Positions 1 through 7,790 of a DNA stretch of 22,734 bases are shown here, in pieces. Made by a program: the position numbers and the translations under genes. The notes beneath the pieces are model-generated. The model did not search any database. It was not told the origin of the DNA and worked only from the letters and a program-made list of their open reading frames with translations. This DNA is from a virus, in IMG/VR virus record IMGVR_UViG_3300028676_000245, positions 1 through 22,734 of that record. One strand, 5' to 3'. Position 1 is the first letter of the stretch. The number at the start of each line of letters is the position of its first letter.

Positions 1-363
1 CTACTCATCCAGGTGCGGGGTGAACAGGTCGCCTTGGTCACGGGCGATTACTGCTTGGCGCATCCTTTTCACCACCTTGTAAACGAACGCCAGCGAGATG
101 TTGTACTTCATGGCGATCTCACGATGGTTGCGACCCTTCCACTCATCAAAAATCTGTTGATGCAGCTTCGAGGCCTGTATGTGAATGCCTTTCGGCATGT
201 ACAGCTGTTGGCCACCCCAGACAGTAGCCATTTGCATGGCAACCTCAATACCGTGTGCCTCGGCAAGTTCGTCACTGACGTGAAGCGTTTCTTTCGCTGA
301 CTGGGTGACGTGGTCCGCCAAGGTCTGGAGCAACTCGCCTGCTGTGCTGCTGGGCTCTTTCAT
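1..363 (-). CDS. mor: Mor/C family transcription activator
   Basis: 120-residue activator of the Mu Mor/C family. In Mu, Mor drives the middle promoter and C the late promoters by binding a dyad as a dimer and contacting RNA polymerase. Visible here are the conserved turn WGGQQLYMPKG (about residues 49-59), typical of the Mor dimerisation domain, and a C-terminal helix-turn-helix around residues 78-101 (NHREIAMKYNISLAFVYKVV). The gene is complete, with its TAG at bases 1-3. The start has a strong AAGGAGG site and overlaps the GemA stop by four bases, so it is the last early-operon gene in the window. No second Mor/C gene is seen, so this one may serve the late promoters; the repeats at 9948 and 19449 are candidate targets (inference). 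Confidence 0.93.
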   Translation of the reverse strand: MKEPSSTAGELLQTLADHVTQSAKETLHVSDELAEAHGIEVAMQMATVWGGQQLYMPKGIHIQASKLHQQIFDEWKGRNHREIAMKYNISLAFVYKVVKRMRQAVIARDQGDLFTPHLDE

Positions 364-815
364 ACACCCTCCTTATTAGTCACGCGGCTCTGCCACTGTT
401 TCAGGTTCTCAATAACTCGGCTGGCCTGGCCGGTGTTAAGCCATTGCAGTGCTGAGACCTTCGTCATGTTCAGCACGAACTTAGCCAGAGCCTCCTCTGA
501 AGGATCGCGGACGGCGCCCAGATCATGCAGAGTCAGCCACAGCGACCGGATTTTCTTGGACTGCTCGTCATTGGCCTTCGGCCGCTTTCCTGCTGCGTTT
601 GGACGAACCTTAAAGCCCCGCTGCTTGAGCTGTTCCAAAACCTTCAACAGATTTGGAACGCTTAAGTCAGCGGTCGATGTCGCGCCGTCCAATACCTTCA
701 TTCCAGCCAGCATCATTCGATAGGTGTCGTCATCCATGCGCAGCTCGCGCCGTGCAACATGAATCAGCTTGATGTAACGCAGTCGGTCTGGATTGGAGGA
801 CGTCATAGTGTTCAT
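360..815 (-). CDS. gemA: GemA / Mu gp16-like regulatory protein (DUF1018)
   Basis: 151 residues, full length for the DUF1018/GemA family found in early or middle operons of Mu-like phages. In Mu, GemA has been linked to modulation of host gene expression and DNA topology; the mechanism is not well settled. Typical features are the N-terminal helix with YIKLIHVARRELRMDDDTYR (about residues 14-33) and the later segments IRSLWLTLHDLGAVRDPSEEAL and LQWLNTGQASRVIENLKQW. The start at 815 is two bases beyond the DUF2786 stop, behind a G-rich stretch; a second in-frame ATG three codons on is an alternative. The 3' end overlaps mor by four bases, suggesting translational coupling. Confidence 0.9.
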   Translation of the reverse strand: MNTMTSSNPDRLRYIKLIHVARRELRMDDDTYRMMLAGMKVLDGATSTADLSVPNLLKVLEQLKQRGFKVRPNAAGKRPKANDEQSKKIRSLWLTLHDLGAVRDPSEEALAKFVLNMTKVSALQWLNTGQASRVIENLKQWQSRVTNKEGV

Positions 816-816
816 G

Positions 817-1512
817 TCATCCCCCCATTGTCAGGAGTGCACGTGACTGGTGGTTCACCGCTTTATGCAACTGGGCCGACTTGCCGGCCTGGTAGCCGGC
901 TGTTGAGGCACCCTCATCACGAGCTTTGACCTTGCGACGCTTGAGATTCGCCTGTTCCAGATCAGGATGATGCTTGGCCATATAGGCGTCGATGGCCTCT
1001 GCGACGTTCTCTTCAACGCCCGCGAACTCATCGACCTTGTGGTACACCGCATCGATCCAGCCGTTGGCGAAGTGATCACCACGTGCCGCCTTGGTTGAAC
1101 GCTTGCAACGCTTGTTCTTGGGCGATGACAGGAACTCCCTACGAGCTTTTTGTAACTGCCGCTCTAGAACCTCGTAGGCATACCCAGTCAACTCCGGCGC
1201 TGCTGCACATCCGACAAAGATGAACCCGCCCCCAGTCAACCAGCTGTGCGAGATGATCATTCGTGTACCAAACGCATGGGCACACACCTGGGCCAGGCGC
1301 ACACGCCACGTCGGTGGCACTCCGTCTGAGCCTGCCGCGATACTGGCTTCACATGCCATGCTGGCCAGCACGTCACCCATCTCAAGGTTGTAAAGCTCCA
1401 TCAGCTTGTGAGCCTGGCGCAGTGCAATCTCAGCCTCGTTCGGGTTACTGGTTTTGGACTTTGCCATCTCCAGACATTTCTTGATTTTCTCCAGCAGACG
1501 GTTGTCGTCCAT
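817..1512 (-). CDS. DUF2786 domain protein
   Basis: 231 residues. The N-terminus (LLEKIKKCLEMAKSK, then NEAEIALRQAHKLMELYNL, about residues 5-45) matches the DUF2786 domain, a small helical domain common in Mu-like and other phages and of unknown function. The central part (about residues 70-130) and basic, lysine/arginine-rich C-terminal part resemble the usual C-terminal extension of this family. I chose the ATG at 1512 because it lies just past the upstream stop at 1514-1516 and has GGGGGTG before it. A longer frame reaches 1581, but that extension would overlap DUF3164 by 68 bases and reads unlike protein. Its place in the early block suggests a role in replication or host takeover; no function is claimed. 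Confidence 0.85.
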   Translation of the reverse strand: MDDNRLLEKIKKCLEMAKSKTSNPNEAEIALRQAHKLMELYNLEMGDVLASMACEASIAAGSDGVPPTWRVRLAQVCAHAFGTRMIISHSWLTGGGFIFVGCAAAPELTGYAYEVLERQLQKARREFLSSPKNKRCKRSTKAARGDHFANGWIDAVYHKVDEFAGVEENVAEAIDAYMAKHHPDLEQANLKRRKVKARDEGASTAGYQAGKSAQLHKAVNHQSRALLTMGG

Positions 1513-1513
1513 C

Positions 1514-2140
1514 TCACACCCCCGCAATATCAAGGCTAATAGCGCGGTACTGATCCGAGTCACCGATCCGCTCATACACACGGATATAGGATTTGGAGCC
1601 GACCACCTGGCACGCTTCGCCGATTGCCTTCATAGCGCGCTGCCAACGCTCGTCCTTGATATCCAGGCGGCGCAAAGCAAGTACCCGTGCGGTACGGATC
1701 TCGCCCTGGGAGTCGGTGCGGAACGCGTCATTGGCAAGGGTGGCCACCTCTGGCCGAGCGCCTTGGGTCCAATCACGCAGACATTCATCGATTAATGCGC
1801 GTGCAGCTTGGAGTCGTTCGTCGAAAGCAATCGACTCCTGTACTGAACGCTGGATTTTGAACTGGCCATCGAAGCTAAAAAGAGTGACATTGCCTTTCTT
1901 GCCGCCGAGTTTAATGTCGTACTGTTCGGCGCTCAGTTCGATAAAGGCCTCAATGTCACCAAACGCGACGGCCTTGAAGTCGACCAGCTCGGAGTTGAGT
2001 TTACTGGCGCGATCCACCAGATGACGCACCAACCGATCACGCTCGATGTCGATTGGCTTGATCAGACTCGCGGGCACCATACGACCCTGTGCGTCTTGCC
2101 AAAAACCTGCGGGTACTAACGGTTGTGGGGCGTTACTCAT
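1514..2140 (-). CDS. DUF3164 family protein
   Basis: 208 residues, the normal size for DUF3164, a family almost confined to Mu-like phages and prophages. The start (VPAGFWQDAQGRMVPASLIKPID, residues 9-31) and the middle (ELVDFKAVAFGDIEAFIELSAEQYD) are characteristic. The segment LGGKKGNVTLFSFDGQFKIQRSV looks like beta strands, followed by helices ending in ERIGDSDQYRAISLDIA. Older database entries sometimes label the family 'sulfate transporter', which nothing here supports: there is no membrane segment. It begins behind an AAGGAAG ribosome site and overlaps the preceding small gene by eight bases. It is part of the early operon; the biochemical role is unknown. Confidence 0.88.
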   Translation of the reverse strand: MSNAPQPLVPAGFWQDAQGRMVPASLIKPIDIERDRLVRHLVDRASKLNSELVDFKAVAFGDIEAFIELSAEQYDIKLGGKKGNVTLFSFDGQFKIQRSVQESIAFDERLQAARALIDECLRDWTQGARPEVATLANDAFRTDSQGEIRTARVLALRRLDIKDERWQRAMKAIGEACQVVGSKSYIRVYERIGDSDQYRAISLDIAGV

Positions 2141-2453
2141 AATGTTCTTCCTTAAAAGAGGTGGCGCAGTTGCTGCTCGGACTGATCACGCCTTGCGTCG
2201 GCTTCGCGCAGTTCGCGCAACCGTCAGCTGAAACCTGGTGCGCCGAAGCAGTCAGTGTTTTTTGAAGTACTTCGACGATGTCCCGAATGCCGACTACATG
2301 ACTCTCAGGTTTGTTTTGCATTGCGGCTGTCAACCTGGTGATCGCGTTGGCCACGCCTTTCGGTGTGTAAAGCTGTTCACCGAGCGACTCGACGAGTTCA
2401 AGTGCGTACTTGCGCCCTTGCAAGCGCATGTATTGGTTAATCCGCGCCGTCAT
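2133..2453 (-). CDS. small protein resembling the N-terminal domain of Mor, without a helix-turn-helix
   Basis: 106 residues when started at the ATG of 2453, which overlaps the preceding stop in an ATGA junction; the frame is open further upstream but that would overlap the neighbour by 79 bases. Residues about 15-50 (YALELVESLGEQLYTPKGVANAITRL) align by eye with Mor residues 41-67 (VAMQMATVWGGQQLYMPKG...), sharing G-x-Q-L-Y-x-P-K-G. Mor's DNA-binding helices have no counterpart: the tail instead holds three cysteines (GCANCAKP, then SNC) and an acidic end. The resemblance is seen directly; a role as Mor modulator or partner is inference. Small proteins at this position in related phages are normally annotated hypothetical. 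Confidence 0.78.
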   Translation of the reverse strand: MTARINQYMRLQGRKYALELVESLGEQLYTPKGVANAITRLTAAMQNKPESHVVGIRDIVEVLQKTLTASAHQVSADGCANCAKPTQGVISPSSNCATSFKEEHYE

Positions 2454-2767
2454 TGGTCCTGCTCCTTCACCAAGGAAAACCATGAAACGTAGATGCCGCG
2501 GATCTGCACTGAGTGGCGAGTCATGCACTGCAGCGTCTTACTGCTCTGGCTGCGAATTTCGTGAGCAAACCGGCGCGCAATTACGTCCACATTGTCGATG
2601 GAGACAACGATTCGCTTTTCGAGGAAGTTCAGCTCCAGGACAGGAACGCCTGCTGCGCGGATGTCGCGGGTCAGGTCGTTGAACGTCGACAGCAATGGCT
2701 GAAACTCTGGTGCCAAGAGGCTTAGCTGGGGTTTTGGCTTCGGCGGTACGAGCGATAGATTAGGCAT
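2450..2767 (-). CDS. hypothetical early phage protein
   Basis: 105 residues, not recognised. It begins with a proline-rich leader (LVPPKPKPQLSLLAPE, residues 6-21), continues with a predicted helix (LLSTFNDLTRDIRAAG) and then a mixed segment with alternating hydrophobic residues (VPVLELNFLEKRIVVSI). There is no signal peptide, membrane span or metal-binding motif. The start at 2767 follows the MuB-like stop by one base and has GGGGG upstream; the 3' end overlaps the next gene by four bases. Its lack of a gap on either side makes it a genuine member of the early operon, directly behind the transposition genes. Confidence 0.75.
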   Translation of the reverse strand: MPNLSLVPPKPKPQLSLLAPEFQPLLSTFNDLTRDIRAAGVPVLELNFLEKRIVVSIDNVDVIARRFAHEIRSQSSKTLQCMTRHSVQIRGIYVSWFSLVKEQDQ

Positions 2768-2768
2768 G

Positions 2769-3950
2769 TCAAACCCCCTTCACGACATCAGCGGTGATCT
2801 TTGGCACGCCCAGCTGAGTCGCGAGATTCATCGCCGCAATCACCAGGTTGCCGATGGCCAGCGGGTACAGCAGGGAAACGGTCTCGTCGCGAACACCGCG
2901 CCGGCTCGGCTGGGACAACCGCGCAGCAATGGCCTGAATGCCGCTTGCATCAATGACATCACCGAGTTCTTTTCCCGCACGGTCAAATCGGAACTTCAAG
3001 AATTCTTCCAGGCGACCGCCTTCGATTGGCGTCAGGGTGACCCGCTCGCAACGCTGCACCACTTCCCGCACATCGGCGTTACGCTCACTGAGTTTCACCC
3101 CCAGCTCGGGCTGGCCGATCATGATGATGCTGACCAGCTTGGTGAAACCAACCTCCAGCTCCAGGATGCGCTTTAGGTGCTTGAGCGTCGGGATCGGCAG
3201 GCTGTGTGCTTCTTCAATTACCAGGCAGTGGCGATAGCCCGCCGCGTGGGACTCCTTCAGCGCCTTGTGCAATTGAGCAAAGCGGGCCTCAGGGCTGCTC
3301 TTCGGTTTCGCGAGTGGCGCGACAGCCGCCATCATCGACTCGGCAATGTGAGTGCTTTTCAGGGATTTACCCTTGGTATCGTTGTCTTCGGACGCCAGGA
3401 CGTAAGGCTCGATGATGATCACCGGGTCATTGTTCTCAGCAATACGGTTCACCAGGTCACGGCGAAGGGTGCTTTTACCGGCACCGGATTCACCCTCGAC
3501 CGCGAGGAACCCGCCGTGGCGCGCAGTCTGATACATGACCTCGCGGACGTAGCGAATATCGGGACTGACCCACATGTCCTGGGCGCACTGCAGCTCATCA
3601 AACGGATCGCGGAACAGACTGAAGGCTTTGCGGGTATTTGGTTGCAAGGTCTGTTTAGGCAGTAACATAGGTTCGTCCTCCCCGGACGGCTCTTTTTTAA
3701 GGGCCGGATCTGCCGTGTTGGCGCACGGCAGATCCACTTCTTCAAAGGCGTTGGCGATATCGGCATCGTTGGCGCCGGATTCGGTCAGGAACACACGAAT
3801 GCGCCCCTGCAGTTCGTCGCAGTCCAGACTGCGCGGCCAGTGGCCGTGGTTCAGCAGCTGAGCCACCGTGGCGCCACTGAGACTCAGCGACTCGGCCAAG
3901 GCCGATTGAGGGCGGCCCACCCCCTGTAAAATTTGCTTTAGCTTCAACAT
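2769..3950 (-). CDS. MuB-like AAA+ ATPase, transposition target-selection protein
   Basis: 393 residues. In Mu, MuB binds target DNA as an ATP-dependent filament, delivers it to the transposase and provides target immunity. The N-terminal part (about residues 10-40, GRPQSALAESLSLSGATVAQLL) is a lambda-repressor-like helix-turn-helix, as in MuB. The ATPase domain has Walker A GESGAGKST (about 153-161), Walker B CLVIEEAH (about 242-249) and a sensor-1-like stretch IIMIGQPEL (about 275-283). ExeA-like ATPases share this fold, but its position directly behind the transposase decides the call. I prefer ATG at 3950, with GGAGG six bases upstream and overlapping the transposase stop; a GTG at 3953 would add one residue. 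Confidence 0.92.
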   Translation of the reverse strand: MLKLKQILQGVGRPQSALAESLSLSGATVAQLLNHGHWPRSLDCDELQGRIRVFLTESGANDADIANAFEEVDLPCANTADPALKKEPSGEDEPMLLPKQTLQPNTRKAFSLFRDPFDELQCAQDMWVSPDIRYVREVMYQTARHGGFLAVEGESGAGKSTLRRDLVNRIAENNDPVIIIEPYVLASEDNDTKGKSLKSTHIAESMMAAVAPLAKPKSSPEARFAQLHKALKESHAAGYRHCLVIEEAHSLPIPTLKHLKRILELEVGFTKLVSIIMIGQPELGVKLSERNADVREVVQRCERVTLTPIEGGRLEEFLKFRFDRAGKELGDVIDASGIQAIAARLSQPSRRGVRDETVSLLYPLAIGNLVIAAMNLATQLGVPKITADVVKGV

Positions 3951-5725
3951 CACTCACCTCCAACCGCAGCCAACACCAGGCTGAACGGCTTGCGCATGAC
4001 CTCAACAGGTCGTTTCAGCTCAGCCTCAATGGCATCAAGCCGCTCTTGTGGAATTCCCTCCGGGTACTTCTGTTGCAGCCAGCTGAAGCTTTCGGCCGAC
4101 CAGAGATTGGCCAGGCGCGGTTGCAGCCATTTCGCTGCCTCGACATGGGTCAACAGTGCGTGCTCCACGGTCGGAGCATTGACGTTTAGCGATGTACCGC
4201 GACGTGGCAAATACGACGGAAGCACGGTGTCATTGACGTGTTTATGCGGATCGATCAGGCCACCGAACGGAACCGCCTTGGCCTTGCGAGCAGCTTCGGC
4301 GTCGGCTTGATTGGTGGTGCCGGTAGCGAGCTGTTCCAACACCTTGCGCGATACCTGAGCCGGGGTTTCGGCGTGGCTCTTGTATTGCTCACCAATCGTT
4401 GCCGAGGTTTCGGCAAAGCCGAACTCGTCCATCTCGATTCGCTCGATGACGTGATAGTTTTCGCGACCGTCTTCACCGACCAGGACTGCGATTGCCGCAT
4501 CCTTGTCGCGCCAGCAGTTGCGGGTGATCAACAGTTTTTCACCGACCATTACGCCCGGTACCGAGCAGACATCGAACTGAGCGCCACGGAACGAAACACG
4601 CAGCAGGTTGCTGACCTTGCGGTACTCCGGCGTACTGACCGCCAGCTCCCGGCAGACCTCAATGCTCGGAGCCAAGCGCAACTGCTCCTGCTTGATCAAC
4701 TGCCAGACCCCATACCGGGTGCGGCGAGTCCGGGTATGGATCGAGGTGGCGTTGTAGTAACGCATCCACTGGCCCGCCCAGTTGTTGATCTGCTCCAGGC
4801 TGTTGGCCGCCTGAAACTTCAACGCACTCTCAAACTCACGTTCAACAATGTTGTGCGCCTGCTCAACCTGACCTTTAGCTCGTGCATTACCGACCTGATT
4901 AATGATCAGGTCGATGGACATGGCGCGGCAGAGGTTGCGGAAAATGCCGCTGGTCATCGCCGCGCCGGGGTCGGTCATCAGCATCCACGGCACACCATGA
5001 AACGGATCTGACTCGTGGCGTTTTTGCATCGCGTTGATCAACACGTTGCAGAGGTTCTCGGCCGACTCAGCGCCCAGCACGTACTCCAGGTACAAGGTGC
5101 CGCTGGTGTGATCGGTGATCACATACCGCCATAGCCGCTGGCGCTCGATCTTTTTCAAGTTCCCCGGCTTGCCGTCATAGAACTCGGCCTTATTCATCAC
5201 CCGCGCTCCATCGTCAGCGAGGTAGAACTGCGTGGAGATCGACGCGTCCACTTGCCAAACATGGTTGGGGTGATTGCTGGCCAGCGACACCGCAGGTGCG
5301 TCATGCAGCAGCTGTTCCGGGTGCAACTTGTAACTCTGAAGTGCCCGACTGATAGCGCCGCTGGTCAATGGGCGAAACAAGCCAGTGGCTTCATCCACCC
5401 GACCAGCCGCAATCAAACCATTGCTGCGCAGCCGTTCAACTGCGCGCTCAATAGTGGACAACTGTTTGTTGTTGGCGCGGATCGACTCCAGAAGTACGGC
5501 TGAGATCAAGCGTGCTTCTCCCAGCGGCAAGGCACTATTACCTGCATCGCTGCGACGTTTACGCGGCTTGGCCACTCGGACCTCCTTCAGCTTGCGCTGA
5601 AGTGTTTGAAGGGAGACACCCAGTTCAGCCGCGCCCGCCTTGTAGACGGCTGTACGCTGACCGTGCGGTGCGTTGTCGGCGCGCAGGGCGATCTGCGCCA
5701 GTTGCTGGGTCTGTACTGGGTTCAT
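3950..5725 (-). CDS. Mu-type DDE transposase A (integrase catalytic core)
   Basis: 591 residues. It catalyses strand transfer for integration and replicative transposition. Residues about 1-60 form an N-terminal DNA-binding region (GVSLQTLQRKLKEV) ending in a basic patch (KPRKRR). The RNase-H-like rve core follows: HVWQVDAS gives D160, MLMTDPGAAM gives D252 and KGQVEQAHN gives E289, with 36 residues between the last two, as expected for this superfamily. The remainder (about 330-591) matches the Mu-transposase C-terminal beta-barrel and MuB-interaction region (RVSFRGAQFDVCSVPGVMVGEKLLI). The start has AGAGG upstream and follows the coiled-coil gene's stop by three bases. All catalytic residues are present, so it should be active. 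Confidence 0.95.
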   Translation of the reverse strand: MNPVQTQQLAQIALRADNAPHGQRTAVYKAGAAELGVSLQTLQRKLKEVRVAKPRKRRSDAGNSALPLGEARLISAVLLESIRANNKQLSTIERAVERLRSNGLIAAGRVDEATGLFRPLTSGAISRALQSYKLHPEQLLHDAPAVSLASNHPNHVWQVDASISTQFYLADDGARVMNKAEFYDGKPGNLKKIERQRLWRYVITDHTSGTLYLEYVLGAESAENLCNVLINAMQKRHESDPFHGVPWMLMTDPGAAMTSGIFRNLCRAMSIDLIINQVGNARAKGQVEQAHNIVEREFESALKFQAANSLEQINNWAGQWMRYYNATSIHTRTRRTRYGVWQLIKQEQLRLAPSIEVCRELAVSTPEYRKVSNLLRVSFRGAQFDVCSVPGVMVGEKLLITRNCWRDKDAAIAVLVGEDGRENYHVIERIEMDEFGFAETSATIGEQYKSHAETPAQVSRKVLEQLATGTTNQADAEAARKAKAVPFGGLIDPHKHVNDTVLPSYLPRRGTSLNVNAPTVEHALLTHVEAAKWLQPRLANLWSAESFSWLQQKYPEGIPQERLDAIEAELKRPVEVMRKPFSLVLAAVGGE

Positions 5726-5728
5726 GAA

Positions 5729-6658
5729 TTAAGCCTCTGCCTGACTCAGCCATATTGGGGTGTCGCCCTGGTGTTCGGGCAGGTGAAACTCGCTGCGCAC
5801 CGATGCCAAGGTGATTTCAAGTTGGTGAATCAGGGCGGCTTTAAAGGTGCGATGGTCTTCACCACTTTCTGCGGCGTGCGCCTCCAGCTTGGTGAAGCCT
5901 TCGCGCAACGAACCCGAGATGTTGGCTTCGGCCTCATATGCGATGGCCGCGACTTCCTGGCGTAGTTCTTTCGCGACCTCATCGGTAGGCATCGATTGAA
6001 TGCGTTTGCGGGTTTTCGCCAGCTCCTGCTTGGTCTTATCCAGCTCGGCGGTTTTCTTCGCCATGACTTCGCTTTGCGCTTCGTAGTCGGCGTTGGTCTC
6101 GTCAAGGCGCTGGGTCAGCTCTTCTTTTTCCTTGGCGTGCTTGGCGATGATCTCTTCGGCCAGATCAATGAATGCGTCTTTGTCGCCGGTCTTGGCAACC
6201 TCAATCAGTGCGGCCTGGTGGTCTTCCGGCAGGCGACGGTACTGACGCATTTCACGGTAGCCGATGCCCATGCGGGACATGGACTCCAGAGCTTCTTCGC
6301 CGAATGCACGCAGGTTTTGAAGGTCGACATCAACCTTATCTTTGGATGATCCAAGCAGCTCGCAAAACTCTTCCCATGTTCCAGAAAATGCCGAACCGTC
6401 CGGCATGCTTTTGCCAGCCAATGCACGGTACAGCTTGTTTTCTTTCACATAGGCTAGTTTTGAAAGCCGAACCGTTCGGCAAAAATTGCCAAAGGCATCA
6501 GCCATCTGAGCTTGCCCGAGAAGCTGATTTAGTAGATCGCGCTCCTCGCTGTGCGAAGAGACAATTGTTGCCATCAAATTCTGATCAGCCGTCAGCGCTT
6601 CTCCGTCCAGTGCAGGCAGTTCGATAGCAGGTGTTGCGTCCAGTTTTGTACGCGCCAT
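5729..6658 (-). CDS. coiled-coil early phage protein, function unknown
   Basis: 309 residues, cytoplasmic. The first 160 residues are mainly helical and include SHSEERDLLNQLLGQAQ and TWEEFCELLGSSKDKVDVDLQNLRAFG, which resembles a helix-turn-helix in spacing. Residues about 165-245 form a strongly charged coiled coil rich in Lys, Glu and Gln (AKEKEELTQRLDETNADYEA and AELDKTKQELAKTRKRI). The combination recalls DNA-bridging or partition-type proteins such as KfrA or ParB relatives, but I cannot assign it to a family. Genes of this type lie just ahead of the transposase in BcepMu-like phages. It has an AAGGAG site. Two near-identical palindromes lie inside its coding sequence (6390-6404 and 6466-6480). 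Confidence 0.82.
   Translation of the reverse strand: MARTKLDATPAIELPALDGEALTADQNLMATIVSSHSEERDLLNQLLGQAQMADAFGNFCRTVRLSKLAYVKENKLYRALAGKSMPDGSAFSGTWEEFCELLGSSKDKVDVDLQNLRAFGEEALESMSRMGIGYREMRQYRRLPEDHQAALIEVAKTGDKDAFIDLAEEIIAKHAKEKEELTQRLDETNADYEAQSEVMAKKTAELDKTKQELAKTRKRIQSMPTDEVAKELRQEVAAIAYEAEANISGSLREGFTKLEAHAAESGEDHRTFKAALIHQLEITLASVRSEFHLPEHQGDTPIWLSQAEA
6390..6404. repeat. imperfect palindrome, copy 1 of a pair
   Basis: The plus strand reads GCCGAACCGTCCGGC. It differs at one base from the perfect palindrome at 6466-6480 and lies inside the coiled-coil gene. It encodes MPDGSA there, in a different codon frame from copy 2, so protein conservation does not explain the similarity. A protein-binding site is possible (inference). 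Confidence 0.5.
6466..6480. repeat. perfect palindrome, copy 2 of a pair
   Basis: The plus strand reads GCCGAACCGTTCGGC, which is GCCGAAC, a central C, and its exact reverse complement. It lies inside the coiled-coil gene (encoding CRTVR), 76 bases from the matching element at 6390-6404. The symmetry fits an operator or centromere-like site for a dimeric protein; no binding protein is identified. Confidence 0.5.
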
Positions 6659-6668
6659 GGTGTTCTCC

Positions 6669-6971
6669 TTAGTTCGTCGAGCCAGCAGATATGCGCTGGT
6701 TAATTTCCTGCATACGGTTGGTCAGGCGGGCCATATGCTCGGCATGGGCCTGGGCGATCTGCAGCATTCCCACTGAGTGAGCGAAGCGACCGTTGTCCAG
6801 TTTCACCACCAAACCTTCTTCAACCAGCGTCTGCATGGCGCGGCTGATATTGCTCGGGCTGTCCTGGGTGAGTTGGGCCAGCTCTGTGTTGCTGAGGCCG
6901 GTCACGGTGTGGCCTTTCAAGGCCTTAAGAGCGCGCAATACCCGTGCAGCGGCAGAGACGGTACGGCTCAT
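6669..6971 (-). CDS. small winged-helix DNA-binding protein (IclR-type N-terminal fold)
   Basis: 100 residues. Residues about 5-65 form a winged helix: AARVLRALKALKG, then LSNTELAQLTQDSPSNISRAMQTLVEEGLVVKLDNGRFAHS, where the second helix pair is the recognition helix and 'GLVVKLDNGRF' the wing. This is like the N-terminal domain of IclR regulators without the ligand-binding domain. The C-terminus is helical and may dimerise. The start at 6971 forms an ATGA overlap with the upstream regulator; a longer frame to 7031 would overlap that gene by 64 bases and is less likely. It is probably an early-phase regulator or replication accessory protein; the target is unknown. Confidence 0.85.
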   Translation of the reverse strand: MSRTVSAAARVLRALKALKGHTVTGLSNTELAQLTQDSPSNISRAMQTLVEEGLVVKLDNGRFAHSVGMLQIAQAHAEHMARLTNRMQEINQRISAGSTN

Positions 6972-7447
6972 GGCTGCCCCTCCAGTTCGAGTTGTGGTTG
7001 TTGGGTTTGGCTGACATTGCCCCGGTGCCAAGCAAGCCCCTCCATTGCCGCCTGAATGGCAGCAAGGGTTTCATCGGCTTCGCAATTGTTGGCATAGAAG
7101 GCCAACAGCTTTCCGGTCGCGGTGGTCAGCATTTCCTGCAGGGCTTGTGTGTCCTGTGCGGTGCACTTGCGACCTGTTGGCACTGCAATGGTCAGACGCC
7201 CCGAGCTAGCGGCGATCCAGCGGGTGACAAAGTCGCAGCCGCAGGCCCGTTCATAAGGAAGGATAAAATTGGCCGGCATGCGACCCGTTTGCAGCCACTT
7301 GTAAACTGACCAATGATCAGTGACCCCCATCTCATCGGCGATACGCTCGACACCTTTGTTGTGGGCTTCCTTTGCGAAGTCCTTGCACAGCTCCATTGCA
7401 TGGCGCAGGGAGGTCGGTTGGGCGTTCTTCCAGCGACGACGGTTCAT
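6968..7447 (-). CDS. CII-like / Mu-like phage regulatory protein
   Basis: 159 residues. Residues about 14-75 (HAMELCKDFAKEAHNKGVERIADEMGVTDHWSVYKWLQTGRMPANFILPYERACGCDFVTRWIA) match a regulator widespread in Mu-like prophages and related to the phage CII-type family. Its helix-turn-helix lies at IADEMGVTDHWSVYKWL, with the 'GRMPAN' turn and the conserved C-x-C in ERACGCDF. The rest is helical and ends in a Gln-rich tail. I chose the ATG at 7447, which has GAGGG seven bases upstream; a longer frame to 7495 lacks a comparable site. It is the first large gene of the leftward block, 346 bases after the Ner-like gene, and overlaps the next gene by four bases. Confidence 0.82.
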   Translation of the reverse strand: MNRRRWKNAQPTSLRHAMELCKDFAKEAHNKGVERIADEMGVTDHWSVYKWLQTGRMPANFILPYERACGCDFVTRWIAASSGRLTIAVPTGRKCTAQDTQALQEMLTTATGKLLAFYANNCEADETLAAIQAAMEGLAWHRGNVSQTQQPQLELEGQP

Positions 7448-7559
7448 TGGAAAGCCCTCGGCGGAACCATTTCCAAACAATTCCCGCGTTTGCAACTAGG
7501 CAAAAGGATTACTCCAGGCGCAATCTTTTCGGGTACATTCGCCGACATGGATACGAGAT

Positions 7560-7790
7560 ATGACCGACCGAACTGAAAGGCTGGAAGCGCAGGTGAATGC
7601 TCTGGCACAAGGCTGGTTACGCCTTGTTGCGATGCTTGAGGTTGAAGGACTGATAGCACCTGAGCGCATTGATCAGGTTTTGCGACCCATCCGCTGGCCG
7701 GGGCAACCGATAGAAAGCGAGGCGACAAAGACAGTGTCCTGGCTGTGCGATCAGTTGGCCGGAGCGCGAGAAGCTCGCCGTTCAAGGTAG
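7560..7790 (+). CDS. small hypothetical protein on the strand opposite the early operon
   Basis: 76 residues, no recognised family. The sequence reads as plausible protein: an N-terminal helix (MTDRTERLEAQVNALAQGWLRLVAMLE, residues 1-27), a short loop (GLIAPERIDQVLRPIRWPG) and a second helix ending in arginines. The competing minus-strand frame over the same bases is rich in scattered Pro/Ser and looks like a shadow. The gene points towards the Ner-like gene and ends three bases from it, so it is convergent with that gene and antisense to the leftward transcript. The ribosome site is weak (GAGAT immediately before the ATG), and no clear promoter was found. If it is not real, 7448-7793 is a 346-base leader without another gene. 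Confidence 0.48.
   Translation: MTDRTERLEAQVNALAQGWLRLVAMLEVEGLIAPERIDQVLRPIRWPGQPIESEATKTVSWLCDQLAGAREARRSR

Noticed and set aside
1513-1581. N-terminal extension of the DUF2786 protein to 1581
   Set aside because: It would overlap the DUF3164 gene by 68 bases; the family domain starts at the ATG of 1512, which has its own G-rich site.
4238-5011. Plus-strand frame of 257 codons inside the transposase
   Set aside because: The minus strand carries the complete DDE transposase with all catalytic residues; this frame is antisense noise.
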